A stretch of 39,010 bases of DNA from a virus. A program made the translations under genes and the position numbers. The notes beneath the pieces were generated by a model, which saw nothing but the letters and a program-made list of their open reading frames with translations, did no database searches and was not told the origin of the DNA. This document shows, in pieces, positions 7,539 through 14,135 of this stretch (the first letter of the stretch is position 1; each line of letters opens with the position of its first letter). The stretch is from the IMG/VR virus record IMGVR_UViG_3300038309_000064, positions 1 through 39,010 of that record, one strand, 5' to 3'.

Positions 7539-7950
7539 CTGAGAAATCTTTAAACTCTACCTCTATTTTTTTAATTTCTTTTGTCCTATCTTCCTCTTTC
7601 ATCGTCCCGAACTCTGCTCTTTTCTTTTTTTCTAAATACCACGCAGCAACTTTCGGATCATCTAAATTATTAACAACAGTGCTTCTTGCCCTTAATAAAG
7701 GCTTTTCTAATAATGCATCAAATCTGTCCTTTAGTGTTTGATTGTTATTTATCCACCGGTAGTAAGTATCTCGGCTTATTTCAGCATAAAGACAAGCCTC
7801 TGAAATTGTGCAACCGATCGAGAAAGCATGCTCTAATTTTCTGACAACTTCTGCATATCTAAATTTTGCTCTAGGTTTTAAAACTTTTGGCTTTTCATAA
7901 GAAATTTCTTTTGGTGCTTCGATTAGTTTTTGTGTTTTCTTTTCTTCCAT
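7519..7950 (-). CDS. terS: Terminase small subunit (143 aa)
   Basis: DNA-recognition subunit for packaging. Residues about 28-70 form a helix-turn-helix (AFSIGCTISEACLYAEISRDTYYRWI), as in Terminase_2/XtmA-type small subunits. It is followed by a helical oligomerisation part and an acidic C-terminal tail that likely contacts TerL. It sits directly upstream of and overlaps terL. Within it a near-match to a DnaA box occurs by chance of coding sequence. Upstream lies an HNH gene rather than the usual methyltransferase. Confidence 0.85.
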   Translation of the reverse strand: MEEKKTQKLIEAPKEISYEKPKVLKPRAKFRYAEVVRKLEHAFSIGCTISEACLYAEISRDTYYRWINNNQTLKDRFDALLEKPLLRARSTVVNNLDDPKVAAWYLEKKKRAEFGTMKEEDRTKEIKKIEVEFKDFSDEDITK

Positions 7951-7964
7951 TCATTCGCTTTAAT

Positions 7965-8585
7965 TTAATATATATTTCCATAATTTCTTCTAAAGTTTTT
8001 AATCTCTGAGACAATTCCTCTGGATATTCCATACTTTTTAGCTATATCCTTCCCCATCTCATATTTTAATTCTTCTCTTATTTTTAAAACTTTTTCCTTT
8101 GTAAGCTTTTTCATTCTTTTATTTTTACTTTGCTCTAATATCGTAATCCATTTACAATTATCCTTACAATAATTTCCATTATTATCAATTCTTTCTATAG
8201 TCAATGGGTATCTATAAGAAACAAACATATCTCTTTTAAAGTTTTCAAAATTATTCCATTCTTTGCAAATAGTAATTCCCCTCCCACCATAATTACGATA
8301 CTCTTTAGCATTTTTATTATAACACCTTACTCTCATTCCTTTCCATATTTTATAAAATCTTGTTCGAGACATTCCATGTGTTTTTTTTGACTTACCTATT
8401 TTTGATAATTTATTATTCCTTGTGCATCCACAACTCTTACAGCTTCCGTTTTTTAAGTTGCTCCCTCTTGTTATTTTTATGTTCCCGCACTTACAAATAC
8501 ATTTAAAATATCGAATCCCTTTTATTTTATTTTCTTCACTTAATACCTTTAATTTTCCGAATCTATTTCCAATTAAATTATTCAT
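7965..8585 (-). CDS. HNH homing endonuclease with zinc-binding N-terminus and C-terminal HTH (206 aa)
   Basis: Free-standing homing endonuclease. The N-terminus has a zinc-ribbon-like set (YFKCICKCGNI ... CKSCGC). The middle carries the phage AP2/HNH-type core (NYGGRGITICKEW, TIERIDNNGNYCKDNCKWIT). The C-terminus (about 155-206) has a helix-turn-helix (LTKEKVLKIREEL ... AKKYGISRGIV) like that of the HNH protein at 10103-10564. It starts on the stop of a 23-codon ORF (ATGA, 8585-8582) that looks like the beginning of a ParB/methyltransferase gene, so the insertion probably broke that gene. Confidence 0.88.
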   Translation of the reverse strand: MNNLIGNRFGKLKVLSEENKIKGIRYFKCICKCGNIKITRGSNLKNGSCKSCGCTRNNKLSKIGKSKKTHGMSRTRFYKIWKGMRVRCYNKNAKEYRNYGGRGITICKEWNNFENFKRDMFVSYRYPLTIERIDNNGNYCKDNCKWITILEQSKNKRMKKLTKEKVLKIREELKYEMGKDIAKKYGISRGIVSEIKNFRRNYGNIY

Positions 8586-8653
8586 ATATTTGCCGGATGC
8601 TTTTTTGCATTTCTTGGATAAGGTTTTATTTTATCTATTGCAATGCTTTCCAT
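8582..8653 (-). pseudogene. ParB/DNA-methyltransferase-like N-terminal relic (23 codons)
   Basis: ATG at 8653, stop TGA at 8584-8582. The 23-residue peptide reads MESIAIDKIKPYPRN then AKKHPANI. The pattern I-x-I-D-K-I-K-P-Y-P-R-N-A-(K/R)-K-H is the opening of ParB-nuclease-fold domains found at the N-terminus of phage ParB-like proteins and DNA methyltransferases. The nuclease body and any methylase domain are absent, and an HNH gene starts on the stop codon. In many phages such a gene precedes terS, which is the position here. It could still be translated as a short peptide. Confidence 0.6.
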
Positions 8654-9060
8654 ATTCTTTTAAATATATTTCTTTTACTTAAATTATAAGCTATTAATGC
8701 ATCTGTTAGTTTCATATAATCTGCTATTTTCATTTGATTAAAATCAAAACCAAAATTTGCTAGTATATAAGTTCTCATTTCATTAACCTTAGCTTCTCTT
8801 TTCATAGCCGTTTCGATCAATTCCGGGTATTTCTTTTTCAATGCATCACAAACATCTCCCCTAAGCCCGGTAATTCTTAACTCCTCCCATAAATATTTTT
8901 CTTGGATTTTTTCTTTTTTCTTTTTCCCTCTTTTAATTTCTAATTCATCCTCATTATTGAGCATAGCTTTTTTATAAAGCAAGCTCTCTCTCCCTAATAA
9001 TTCATCTACTTCTTCATTTAATTGATAGATTTTTTCTATCACTTCGTTGTTTTTTGCCAT
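8635..9060 (-). CDS. Hypothetical helical protein (141 aa)
   Basis: Not recognised. It is rich in Glu and Lys, mostly predicted helix by composition, with a very basic stretch (EIKRGKKKKEKIQ, residues about 42-54) and an aromatic C-terminus. It overlaps the upstream gene by 22 bases and the ParB-like relic by 19 bases in another frame. Its place between the glycosyltransferase cassette and the terminase suggests a DNA-linked accessory role, but nothing in the sequence proves it. Confidence 0.65.
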   Translation of the reverse strand: MAKNNEVIEKIYQLNEEVDELLGRESLLYKKAMLNNEDELEIKRGKKKKEKIQEKYLWEELRITGLRGDVCDALKKKYPELIETAMKREAKVNEMRTYILANFGFDFNQMKIADYMKLTDALIAYNLSKRNIFKRIWKALQ

Positions 9061-9284
9061 GGATTTTTTTTATAAAAATAATAATTAATGCTTGTATTTT
9101 TTACATCTCCCTTTACTACTAGCTTTGGATTCTTTCTAACTACATCCCAAATAGCAGAAAATACTTGATCTAGGTAGTCGGGATCATTAAGCCTTTCCTT
9201 GCTTGTTATCCTCACCTTACCTAAAACATCATCTCTGCAGATATACTCCCATTTTGTTTTCATTTTCCTCTCTTCGAAAATCAT
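9039..9284 (-). CDS. Hypothetical protein (81 aa)
   Basis: Not recognised. An alpha/beta-looking small protein (WEYICRDDVLGKVRITSKERLNDPDYL). The ATG overlaps the stop of the glycosyltransferase gene as ATGA (9284-9281), supporting this start over the internal Met8. Cotranscribed with the sugar cassette. Confidence 0.65.
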   Translation of the reverse strand: MIFEERKMKTKWEYICRDDVLGKVRITSKERLNDPDYLDQVFSAIWDVVRKNPKLVVKGDVKNTSINYYFYKKNPWQKTTK

Positions 9285-10066
9285 ATTGCTATATTTAAAC
9301 TATTTTCTCGGTATCTTATAATTTTATCTCCCTCAATTTCAACGCAATTTCCATTCTGATATTTAAATTTTTTAGCCCCTAAATCCTCTAATGCTATTTT
9401 CCAAAACTCATCTCTACCTTTTAATGCCTGATAATTTCTAGAGTTATTTTTCTTGTTATCTATGATTTTAACTTCGGGAGTAAACACTATCTTATTTTTA
9501 ACCCTGTAGAAGAAGTGCTGGTGTTCTCTTAATTTTAATTCATTATGCCATAAAGTATCTTCAAAAACAATTTCTTTTGCTAGGAAAAAATTTAATACGC
9601 ACCCAGTTTTTTTAAATTTAATTCCATTATAAAATTCATATAAATCCCAATCCGGTATCTGATAAATAGTTTCAAATTCTTTTTTAAAATAATGCTCAAA
9701 TTTTAATCTTCTGCCATCTTTTATCACTGCTCCCCCGATAATATCCCCAACATCTACTAATGCCAACATTTTTTCGATAACTGTATCATGAGTAAAAAGA
9801 AAATCATCCTCTAATATTAATTTATATGGCTGTTTTGTTTCTTTAACTAAAACATTTCTAGCAAAAGATAATCCGCAATCATAAGGCAATGGGAAAACTC
9901 TCAAATTCCTATCTTTCCATTTCATGTAAAACTCTGTATTAATGTCCTTGCTTTGATCCGCTATTGTTATTATCGCATTCGGATAATATACAAAAATGCT
10001 ATCTAGAAGTTCTTCCAATAGATTATACCGATCCATTGTCGTAATTAGAAAATCAACTTTTTCCAT
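9281..10066 (-). CDS. GT-A glycosyltransferase, GT2/GT12-like (261 aa)
   Basis: Transfers a sugar from a nucleotide-sugar donor. N-terminal fold VDFLITTMDRYNLLEELLDSI is the standard GT-A nucleotide-binding start. CGLSFARNVLV then YKLILEDDFLFTHDT, with Glu86-Asp87-Asp88 as the metal-binding DxD-type motif, resembles GT2 and the beta-1,4-GalNAc transferase (GT12) group. No membrane segment, so it acts in the cytoplasm, on phage protein or on a host glycan precursor. The start region overlaps the old 3' end of the epimerase gene, which survives as a remnant beyond the HNH insertion. Confidence 0.8.
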   Translation of the reverse strand: MEKVDFLITTMDRYNLLEELLDSIFVYYPNAIITIADQSKDINTEFYMKWKDRNLRVFPLPYDCGLSFARNVLVKETKQPYKLILEDDFLFTHDTVIEKMLALVDVGDIIGGAVIKDGRRLKFEHYFKKEFETIYQIPDWDLYEFYNGIKFKKTGCVLNFFLAKEIVFEDTLWHNELKLREHQHFFYRVKNKIVFTPEVKIIDNKKNNSRNYQALKGRDEFWKIALEDLGAKKFKYQNGNCVEIEGDKIIRYRENSLNIAI

Positions 10067-10103
10067 TGCATTTTTCTTTAATATATTTAATTACATCTAT
10101 TCT
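10053..10103 (-). pseudogene. Left-behind 3' end of the epimerase gene
   Basis: Directly after the HNH stop, the minus strand reads RIDVIKYIKEKCNGKS and stop (TGA 10055-10053). The intact epimerase upstream of the HNH gene ends with EIDVISYIKNKC. Nine of 11 aligned residues and 25 of 33 aligned bases agree. The remnant overlaps the next gene's ATG, as the epimerase would have done before the insertion. The HNH cassette therefore came with its own version of the epimerase tail and displaced the original one. Confidence 0.8.
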
Positions 10104-10564
10104 TAAATATGTTTCCACCTTTGTTTTTTTATAATCATTCTTATGGTGTTATAATTGACACCATATTCTTTTCCCAACATTGTTAATTCTCCGTGTTTTC
10201 CTTTGTATTTTTTTCTTATTTCAATAACTTTTTCTTCTGTCAATTTTGATTGATGATTTTTTATGCCATGTTGGTTATGGTTTCTTTTCCTTAAATATAT
10301 ATCCCTAATATTATCCTTTTGTGTTCCCAAGTATAAATGGTCTGGGTTGCTACAAATAGGATTATCACATTTATGTAAAACTAATTTTCCTTTTGGTATT
10401 TTTCCTTTATAAATCCTCCAAGAAACTCTATGGGCTCTATCCATTTTTCCTCCTGACTTCATAAACCCATAACCAAAATGAGCTTTAGCACCATTCCACC
10501 CCCAACACCCTTTTTTCCTTATAACGTGGCGGTTAAATATTATTTTTTCATTTGTGATTGACAT
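10103..10564 (-). CDS. HNH homing endonuclease inserted at the epimerase 3' end (153 aa)
   Basis: HNH_3-type nuclease: GCWGWNGAKAHFGYGFM, then AHRVSWRIYKGKIPKGKLVLHKCDNPICSNPDHLYLGTQKDN, with the His/Asn metal site and a CxxxxC pair. The C-terminus (SKLTEEKVIEIRKKY ... LGKEYGVNYNTIRMII) is a helix-turn-helix like that of the HNH protein at 7965-8585. It overlaps the epimerase stop by 25 bases. A TTGACA (10625-10620) with 17-base spacing to TATCCT lies inside the epimerase and could be its own promoter, though the -10 is poor. Confidence 0.88.
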   Translation of the reverse strand: MSITNEKIIFNRHVIRKKGCWGWNGAKAHFGYGFMKSGGKMDRAHRVSWRIYKGKIPKGKLVLHKCDNPICSNPDHLYLGTQKDNIRDIYLRKRNHNQHGIKNHQSKLTEEKVIEIRKKYKGKHGELTMLGKEYGVNYNTIRMIIKKQRWKHI

Positions 10565-11295
10565 TTATTTTTTATATAGCTTATTACATCAATTTCAGGA
10601 TACCAACTATGTTTTATTTTGTCAATCTTTGGCGTGGTATTTCTTAAAATAACGCTTCCTTTATCTCCATTCCTTTTTGGAAGATATTCTATTTTCTTTC
10701 CGGTCGCTTTCGCTATTTCATTAATTGATATTCCCTTACCGCTTCCGCATTCATAGGTTCCCATATCCCAATTTTTCGCTAGAATTAAACAATTTACTAT
10801 ATCATCAATATTCACAAAATCTCTTTTTTGAGTGCCATCTCCGAAAATGCAACACTTTTTATTTCTTATAAATGTATCGACTACTCCCTTTGGCTTATCC
10901 CCATAAATCGAACTTAATCTTAAAATCACATAATCATTGCAAAGCATTTTTATATACTTTTCGCATGCTTGCTTACTTAATCCATAAGGACTATTCGCTT
11001 TTCCAATCGCTGCCCCGGATGTGGTAAATATAAGTTTAGCATTATATTTATTGGCTATTTCTATCGCTTTTAATGTTCCTAAAATATTTTGTCTAGCATC
11101 ATTTATTGGATCATCTACTGATTCAGGAACTCCACTTTGAGCGGCTAAATGATATAAATAAAATGGCTTTTCTTTAAAATCATAACTTAAAATATCTCTG
11201 CCGATTTTTAAATCAATTTCAAATATTGTATCATCTATCGCTTTGACTAATTTAGATCCAATGTACCCTCGCGATCCGCTAATTAGATATATCAT
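10540..11295 (-). CDS. NAD-dependent sugar epimerase/dehydratase, short-chain type (251 aa)
   Basis: Likely modifies a UDP- or GDP-sugar for the neighbouring glycosyltransferases. Rossmann start MIYLISGSRGYIGSKL with GxxGYIG (7-13), HLAAQSG (49-55), and the catalytic Tyr104 and Lys108 in SPYGLSK. Later FGDGTQKRDFVNIDDIV and YECGSGKGISINEIAKATG are typical of UDP-glucose 4-epimerase relatives. At 251 residues it is 50-70 shorter than most members. Its last codons appear to have been replaced when the HNH gene inserted. It overlaps the GT6 gene by 17 bases. Confidence 0.85.
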   Translation of the reverse strand: MIYLISGSRGYIGSKLVKAIDDTIFEIDLKIGRDILSYDFKEKPFYLYHLAAQSGVPESVDDPINDARQNILGTLKAIEIANKYNAKLIFTTSGAAIGKANSPYGLSKQACEKYIKMLCNDYVILRLSSIYGDKPKGVVDTFIRNKKCCIFGDGTQKRDFVNIDDIVNCLILAKNWDMGTYECGSGKGISINEIAKATGKKIEYLPKRNGDKGSVILRNTTPKIDKIKHSWYPEIDVISYIKNKCQSQMKK

Positions 11296-12079
11296 CTCTA
11301 GTTATATTATCCCAATTAATAACATAATCTTCCTTATTTATATTCATATTTCTCATTGCATCTTCTTTATAAACTTGTTTAAATTGCTTTTCATGGTGCA
11401 TGATAAACGGGATAAAATATTTATTTCCCTCCGGGCACATATAATTTGGAGGCAATACTAGCGTAGGTGGATTATCTATGAAGTATCTATTAACGTGGCT
11501 TTCATCTCCCCAAATAGCCCTAATTCCATTTTCAATATCAATTCTAATATTGGCAGAAACTGTCTCAAGCATTTCTTTAAAATGTTCTATTCTCCCACCA
11601 ACAAAACCGCATGCATAATATTGATCTCCCTCATCACTTGAAACATAAGCGGTTGATTCAATTCTTTTTTCATAATTAAAATCCTTTCTTCTTCTCATTA
11701 TATTTCTATGCAATGTAGCAACTCGATAACTTAATATTTCATTTGTTATCGGAACCATTATCTCAGCCTCAGAATCTAAAATAAATAAATAGTTTTCCTT
11801 ATAAATGCTTTTATAATGATTTAATAATTCAAATCTTAATAATGGCATTTTAGGCCATCCTAAATGCGGAGTGTAAATTGTAGTAATCTCATTATAGCTT
11901 TCATAATTTTCGGGACTATCAGTAAATAAATAAATGTGAGCAGGAAACTTATCTTTTACACTAGAAATTAATCTTGGTATAAATTGATTATATTCTCCAG
12001 TCGCTACCACTATTAATCCAACGTTATGAAATCCTGATCTTTTTGAAACTACCAGATGTTTATTGATTTTATTTTCCAT
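11279..12079 (-). CDS. Family 6 glycosyltransferase (ABO/alpha-1,3-GalT type) (266 aa)
   Basis: A retaining glycosyltransferase of the family that makes blood-group A/B and alpha-Gal linkages in animals. Family signatures line up in order: LGWPKMPLLRFELL (73-86), FILDSEAEI (99-107), YEKRIESTAYVSSDEGDQYY (136-155), GFVGG (158-162), WGDESHVNRYF (190-200), LVLPPNYMCPEG (207-218). The DESH acidic pair that binds acceptor is intact. The metal motif, DxD in mammals and NxN in many bacterial members, is Asp102-Ser103-Glu104 here. No signal peptide or membrane anchor. It most likely adds a terminal Gal or GalNAc. Confidence 0.88.
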   Translation of the reverse strand: MENKINKHLVVSKRSGFHNVGLIVVATGEYNQFIPRLISSVKDKFPAHIYLFTDSPENYESYNEITTIYTPHLGWPKMPLLRFELLNHYKSIYKENYLFILDSEAEIMVPITNEILSYRVATLHRNIMRRRKDFNYEKRIESTAYVSSDEGDQYYACGFVGGRIEHFKEMLETVSANIRIDIENGIRAIWGDESHVNRYFIDNPPTLVLPPNYMCPEGNKYFIPFIMHHEKQFKQVYKEDAMRNMNINKEDYVINWDNITRDDISN

Positions 12080-12807
12080 TTTTTTAATAATTTATCATGA
12101 TTAGGGAAATGTCTAAATCTTTTTTTCTTATAATAATCAGGCATTTCTATGTCATGTTTTAAATGATAAACCTCGCTATCCGGCGTATAAAAAACATTTA
12201 ATCCTAACTTCTTAGCCTCTAAAAAGAAATCAGGATGTAGCCCATCTCCGAAGCTATATCTTTCATCAAACCATAATCCCTTTTCTGTAAAAGCTTTTCT
12301 CTTAGCGATCCAGCAATTAGGAACTATATCTACTTTTCTGAATTTCATTCCGTTATGATCAATCCATTCGCTAGTAGGCTCAACGAAATCTATTTTATCG
12401 GGATAGATTTTAGCTTCATATATAAAAGGCGAAACTACTTTTTTTGAAACTACCTTAATTCCAACGATATCAGCATTATTTTTTTCCATAAAATCAATCA
12501 CTTCATCCAATTTTATTTTTTCCGAAATTATGAAATCATCGTCAAAGTGTAAAATATAATCTCCATTTCCATAAGCTATCATGCAATTTTTAGTTTTAGC
12601 AAGTGTAGTATCAAATCCGAAGTCAAACCAATTAAAATTATTGTAATGTTCTCTGAGTTTTATTTTCTCTATCGGCCTAGTGTCGCCTATAAATACATCA
12701 ATTAAGCCCCTTGACCTATAAGCATTTAATGCACATAGCGTTTCTTCTAGCATCTCATCTCTAAAAAAAGTTGTGTGTAGAATTACATCTACGCTTTTTA
12801 TATCCAT
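12049..12807 (-). CDS. GT-A glycosyltransferase (GT2-like) (252 aa)
   Basis: First gene of the sugar cassette. VDVILHTTFFRDEMLEETLCAL starts the GT-A fold. Asp89-Asp90-Asp91 in YILHFDDDFIISEK is the metal/nucleotide site. NCWIAKRKAFTEKGLWFDER and FGDGLHPDFFLEAKKLGLNVFYTPDSEVYHLKHD resemble the acceptor and catalytic half of galactosyl/GalNAc transferases. It overlaps the GT6 gene by 31 bases. With the second GT-A enzyme, GT6 and the epimerase it could build a short branched glycan. Confidence 0.8.
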   Translation of the reverse strand: MDIKSVDVILHTTFFRDEMLEETLCALNAYRSRGLIDVFIGDTRPIEKIKLREHYNNFNWFDFGFDTTLAKTKNCMIAYGNGDYILHFDDDFIISEKIKLDEVIDFMEKNNADIVGIKVVSKKVVSPFIYEAKIYPDKIDFVEPTSEWIDHNGMKFRKVDIVPNCWIAKRKAFTEKGLWFDERYSFGDGLHPDFFLEAKKLGLNVFYTPDSEVYHLKHDIEMPDYYKKKRFRHFPNHDKLLKKWKIKSINIW

Positions 12808-12845
12808 TTTGTTTTTACTTCTGTTAAGATAACTTTCATTTTTTT

Positions 12846-12875
12846 ATAGGGCTAATATTTTTTTATCAGCCCTAT
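12846..12875 (-). promoter_or_regulatory. 8-bp hairpin over the zinc-ribbon stop codon
   Basis: Arms 12846-12853 and 12868-12875 (ATAGGGCT/AGCCCTAT) pair perfectly around a 14-base AT loop. The zinc-ribbon stop (12874-12872) lies in one arm, so the structure spans the gap before the glycosyltransferase operon. On the minus strand the hairpin is followed by A, not T, so it is not a minus-strand terminator. On the plus strand six T follow, so it could only terminate an antisense transcript. Confidence 0.45.
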
Positions 12876-13045
12876 TTTTTAGATTTACATTCTTCGCATT
12901 TAATGCGATTATCGCCTTTTGTTTCGAAAGAAAAATAAAACTTCTTAACATTTTCTTTACCGCAAAAGTCGCACTTTAGCCCGAAATCTTTTTTGTCCAA
13001 AAGTATTACTTCTCTACATTTTGGGCAAGTAATGTAATCTGCCAT
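12872..13045 (-). CDS. Small zinc-ribbon protein with three CxxC motifs (57 aa)
   Basis: ATG at 13045-13043 with a perfect AGGAGG five bases upstream, rare in this genome. The 57-residue product has CPKC, CDFC and CEEC pairs, typical of small phage zinc ribbons that bind nucleic acid or polymerase subunits. There are three pairs, so one zinc is fully ligated and a second would need another ligand or a dimer. The gene follows the 123-residue protein closely and is probably cotranscribed with it. Confidence 0.75.
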   Translation of the reverse strand: MADYITCPKCREVILLDKKDFGLKCDFCGKENVKKFYFSFETKGDNRIKCEECKSKK

Positions 13046-13054
13046 TTAAGCCTC

Positions 13055-13426
13055 CTATTCTTCGATTAGTTTAAAAATACCAGTGAGTTGAGCTGTGGTT
13101 ATATCCTCGGGTACTTCTTTTTCTTTTATCTTATGAAAACTATTTATGTTCACGTCCTTATTCTCAATATTCATCAATTCGTCATAATCTTTATTCATCT
13201 TATCCTGATCTTTCATTTCAATTCTATTGTTTTTAATAATCATTTTACCGCTTTCATCTTTTTTCGCATTTTCCTCTTGTAATTTTTTTACCTGATCATT
13301 TATGTCCTTAATCAAAACTTCTAGCTTTGATTTATTTTTTGCCAAAGCATAGGCAAATTTTATCCCCTTTAGGTTTCCGCAAGCCATGATCGCTTGGTGT
13401 AGTTCTAATATTTCTTTATTAGTCAT
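13055..13426 (-). CDS. Hypothetical protein, DUF1617-like by eye (123 aa)
   Basis: First gene after the intergenic control region. Helical N-terminus (KEILELHQAIMACGNLKGIKFAYALAKNKSKLEVLIKDI) followed by LQEENAKKDESGK and a charged C-terminal half. The helix plus the kDE-x-G segment resembles small phage proteins of the DUF1617 kind, which often lie between early and late genes. That match is visual only. No Shine-Dalgarno; the leader is AT-rich. Confidence 0.65.
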   Translation of the reverse strand: MTNKEILELHQAIMACGNLKGIKFAYALAKNKSKLEVLIKDINDQVKKLQEENAKKDESGKMIIKNNRIEMKDQDKMNKDYDELMNIENKDVNINSFHKIKEKEVPEDITTAQLTGIFKLIEE

Positions 13427-13453
13427 TTTATTAAATTAATTATTAAATGTTTT

Positions 13454-13572
13454 ATTATAATACTCTCAGCCAAATTCTATTAATAGAATTGACTGCTAGC
13501 TAGATGCTGGCAAAACAAACCTACTAAAAGACAAAAAAGAGTAGGGAAAATAAAAACCAGCTGAGAATATTA
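13454..13572 (-). promoter_or_regulatory. Cloverleaf-like structured leader with internal palindrome and -10 box
   Basis: The outer arms 13458-13470 and 13560-13572 pair over 13 positions; one pair is G-U on minus-strand RNA and a mismatch on the other. Inside are three hairpins: a perfect 18-bp palindrome inside 13472-13491 (AATTCTATTAATAGAATT), a 7-bp stem TGCTAGC/GCTGGCA with a 5-base loop (about 13494-13512), and CCTACT/AGTAGG (about 13520-13545). A TATAAT at 13459-13454 reads into the 123-residue gene, without a good -35. It could be a riboregulator, or a replication or resolution structure. It matches no riboswitch I know. Confidence 0.5.
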
Positions 13573-13602
13573 AAAAAATCCCACGATAAAAAACTTGGGA
13601 TT
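13572..13602 (-). terminator. Intrinsic terminator
   Basis: Minus strand: AATCCCA (13602-13596) pairs with TGGGATT (13583-13577) over 7 bp around a 12-base loop and is followed by five more T (to 13572). It ends the early transcript that includes the resolvase-like gene, and would also stop a very short RNA started at the promoter at 13670-13642. Confidence 0.75.
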
Positions 13603-13641
13603 GGTATTTATATTTTTTATTTTTTGTCTTTCCATGCTCTA

Positions 13642-13670
13642 ATTTTATCACATTTATATTAATTAATCAA
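13642..13670 (-). promoter_or_regulatory. Promoter upstream of a short terminated RNA
   Basis: Minus strand: -35 TTGATT (13670-13665), 17 bases, -10 TAAAAT (13647-13642) with extended TGA before it. Predicted start is near 13635, and the terminator lies at 13602-13572. The default product would therefore be an RNA of about 60 bases, either a small RNA or an attenuated leader for the genes beyond. Confidence 0.5.
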
Positions 13671-13678
13671 GCTATAAC

Positions 13679-13687
13679 TGTGGATAA
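13679..13687 (-). other. Perfect DnaA box
   Basis: TTATCCACA on the minus strand, the exact bacterial DnaA-box consensus, in noncoding DNA just after the resolvase-like gene stop. One perfect 9-mer match can arise by chance in 39 kb. Its place beside an AT-rich stretch, a promoter and multiple inverted repeats makes an origin or DnaA-regulated site plausible. Confidence 0.5.
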
Positions 13688-13690
13688 CTT

Positions 13691-14122
13691 TTAGGATAAC
13701 TCCTTAAATACTTCATTAGCAGCCTCCTTTAATCTTTTGATTTTCCATTTTAAATTAGGATCAAAATTACTTTCAATTTCTACAAATTCATTTTGGTTTT
13801 GTACTAATTCTATGAAATCATCTAGCCCCATTAAAACTAAACTTTCTTGGAATTCTGGTTTTCTCGGGTTTCTAAATATAACGACCCCGGTATTCCCAAA
13901 CTCTTGGTTCTTACATTGTTCCCACCAATCAATAATTTTTAGCGTCTTTTGATTTTTAGCCTCAATCTCAATATTAAAGCTGGGTAGTCTTATATCCTGC
14001 TTATCTAATCCATTTCCACTCCCATAAGTTCTGTGAGCCTTGCTGTCTAGTTTTTCTTTTAATACTTGGAGCAGATAATTTTCGAATCTATTTCCTTTTT
14101 GGTGTATTGATTTTGGTTTCAT
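13691..14122 (-). CDS. PD-(D/E)XK nuclease, resolvase-like (143 aa)
   Basis: Likely Holliday-junction or branched-DNA resolvase. The core KGNRFENYLLQVL (Glu14), GLDKQDIRLPSFNIEIEAKNQ with Asp43, Glu54 and Lys56 gives the E-x-D-x(10)-E-x-K layout of Hjc/VRR-type nucleases. WWEQCKNQ after the core suits the dimer helix. It would process recombination intermediates before packaging. It is the last gene of the early run and ends four bases before the DnaA box. Confidence 0.75.
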   Translation of the reverse strand: MKPKSIHQKGNRFENYLLQVLKEKLDSKAHRTYGSGNGLDKQDIRLPSFNIEIEAKNQKTLKIIDWWEQCKNQEFGNTGVVIFRNPRKPEFQESLVLMGLDDFIELVQNQNEFVEIESNFDPNLKWKIKRLKEAANEVFKELS

Positions 14123-14135
14123 TTTATTATATATA

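Noticed and set aside
7745-7758. Near DnaA box TTATCCACC in terS
   Set aside because: One mismatch, inside coding sequence, alone. Likely chance.
13532-13545. 14-base match CAAAAAAGAGTAGG at 13532-13545 and 21961-21974
   Set aside because: For AT-rich DNA of 39 kb a few identical 14-mers are expected by chance, and the contexts differ.
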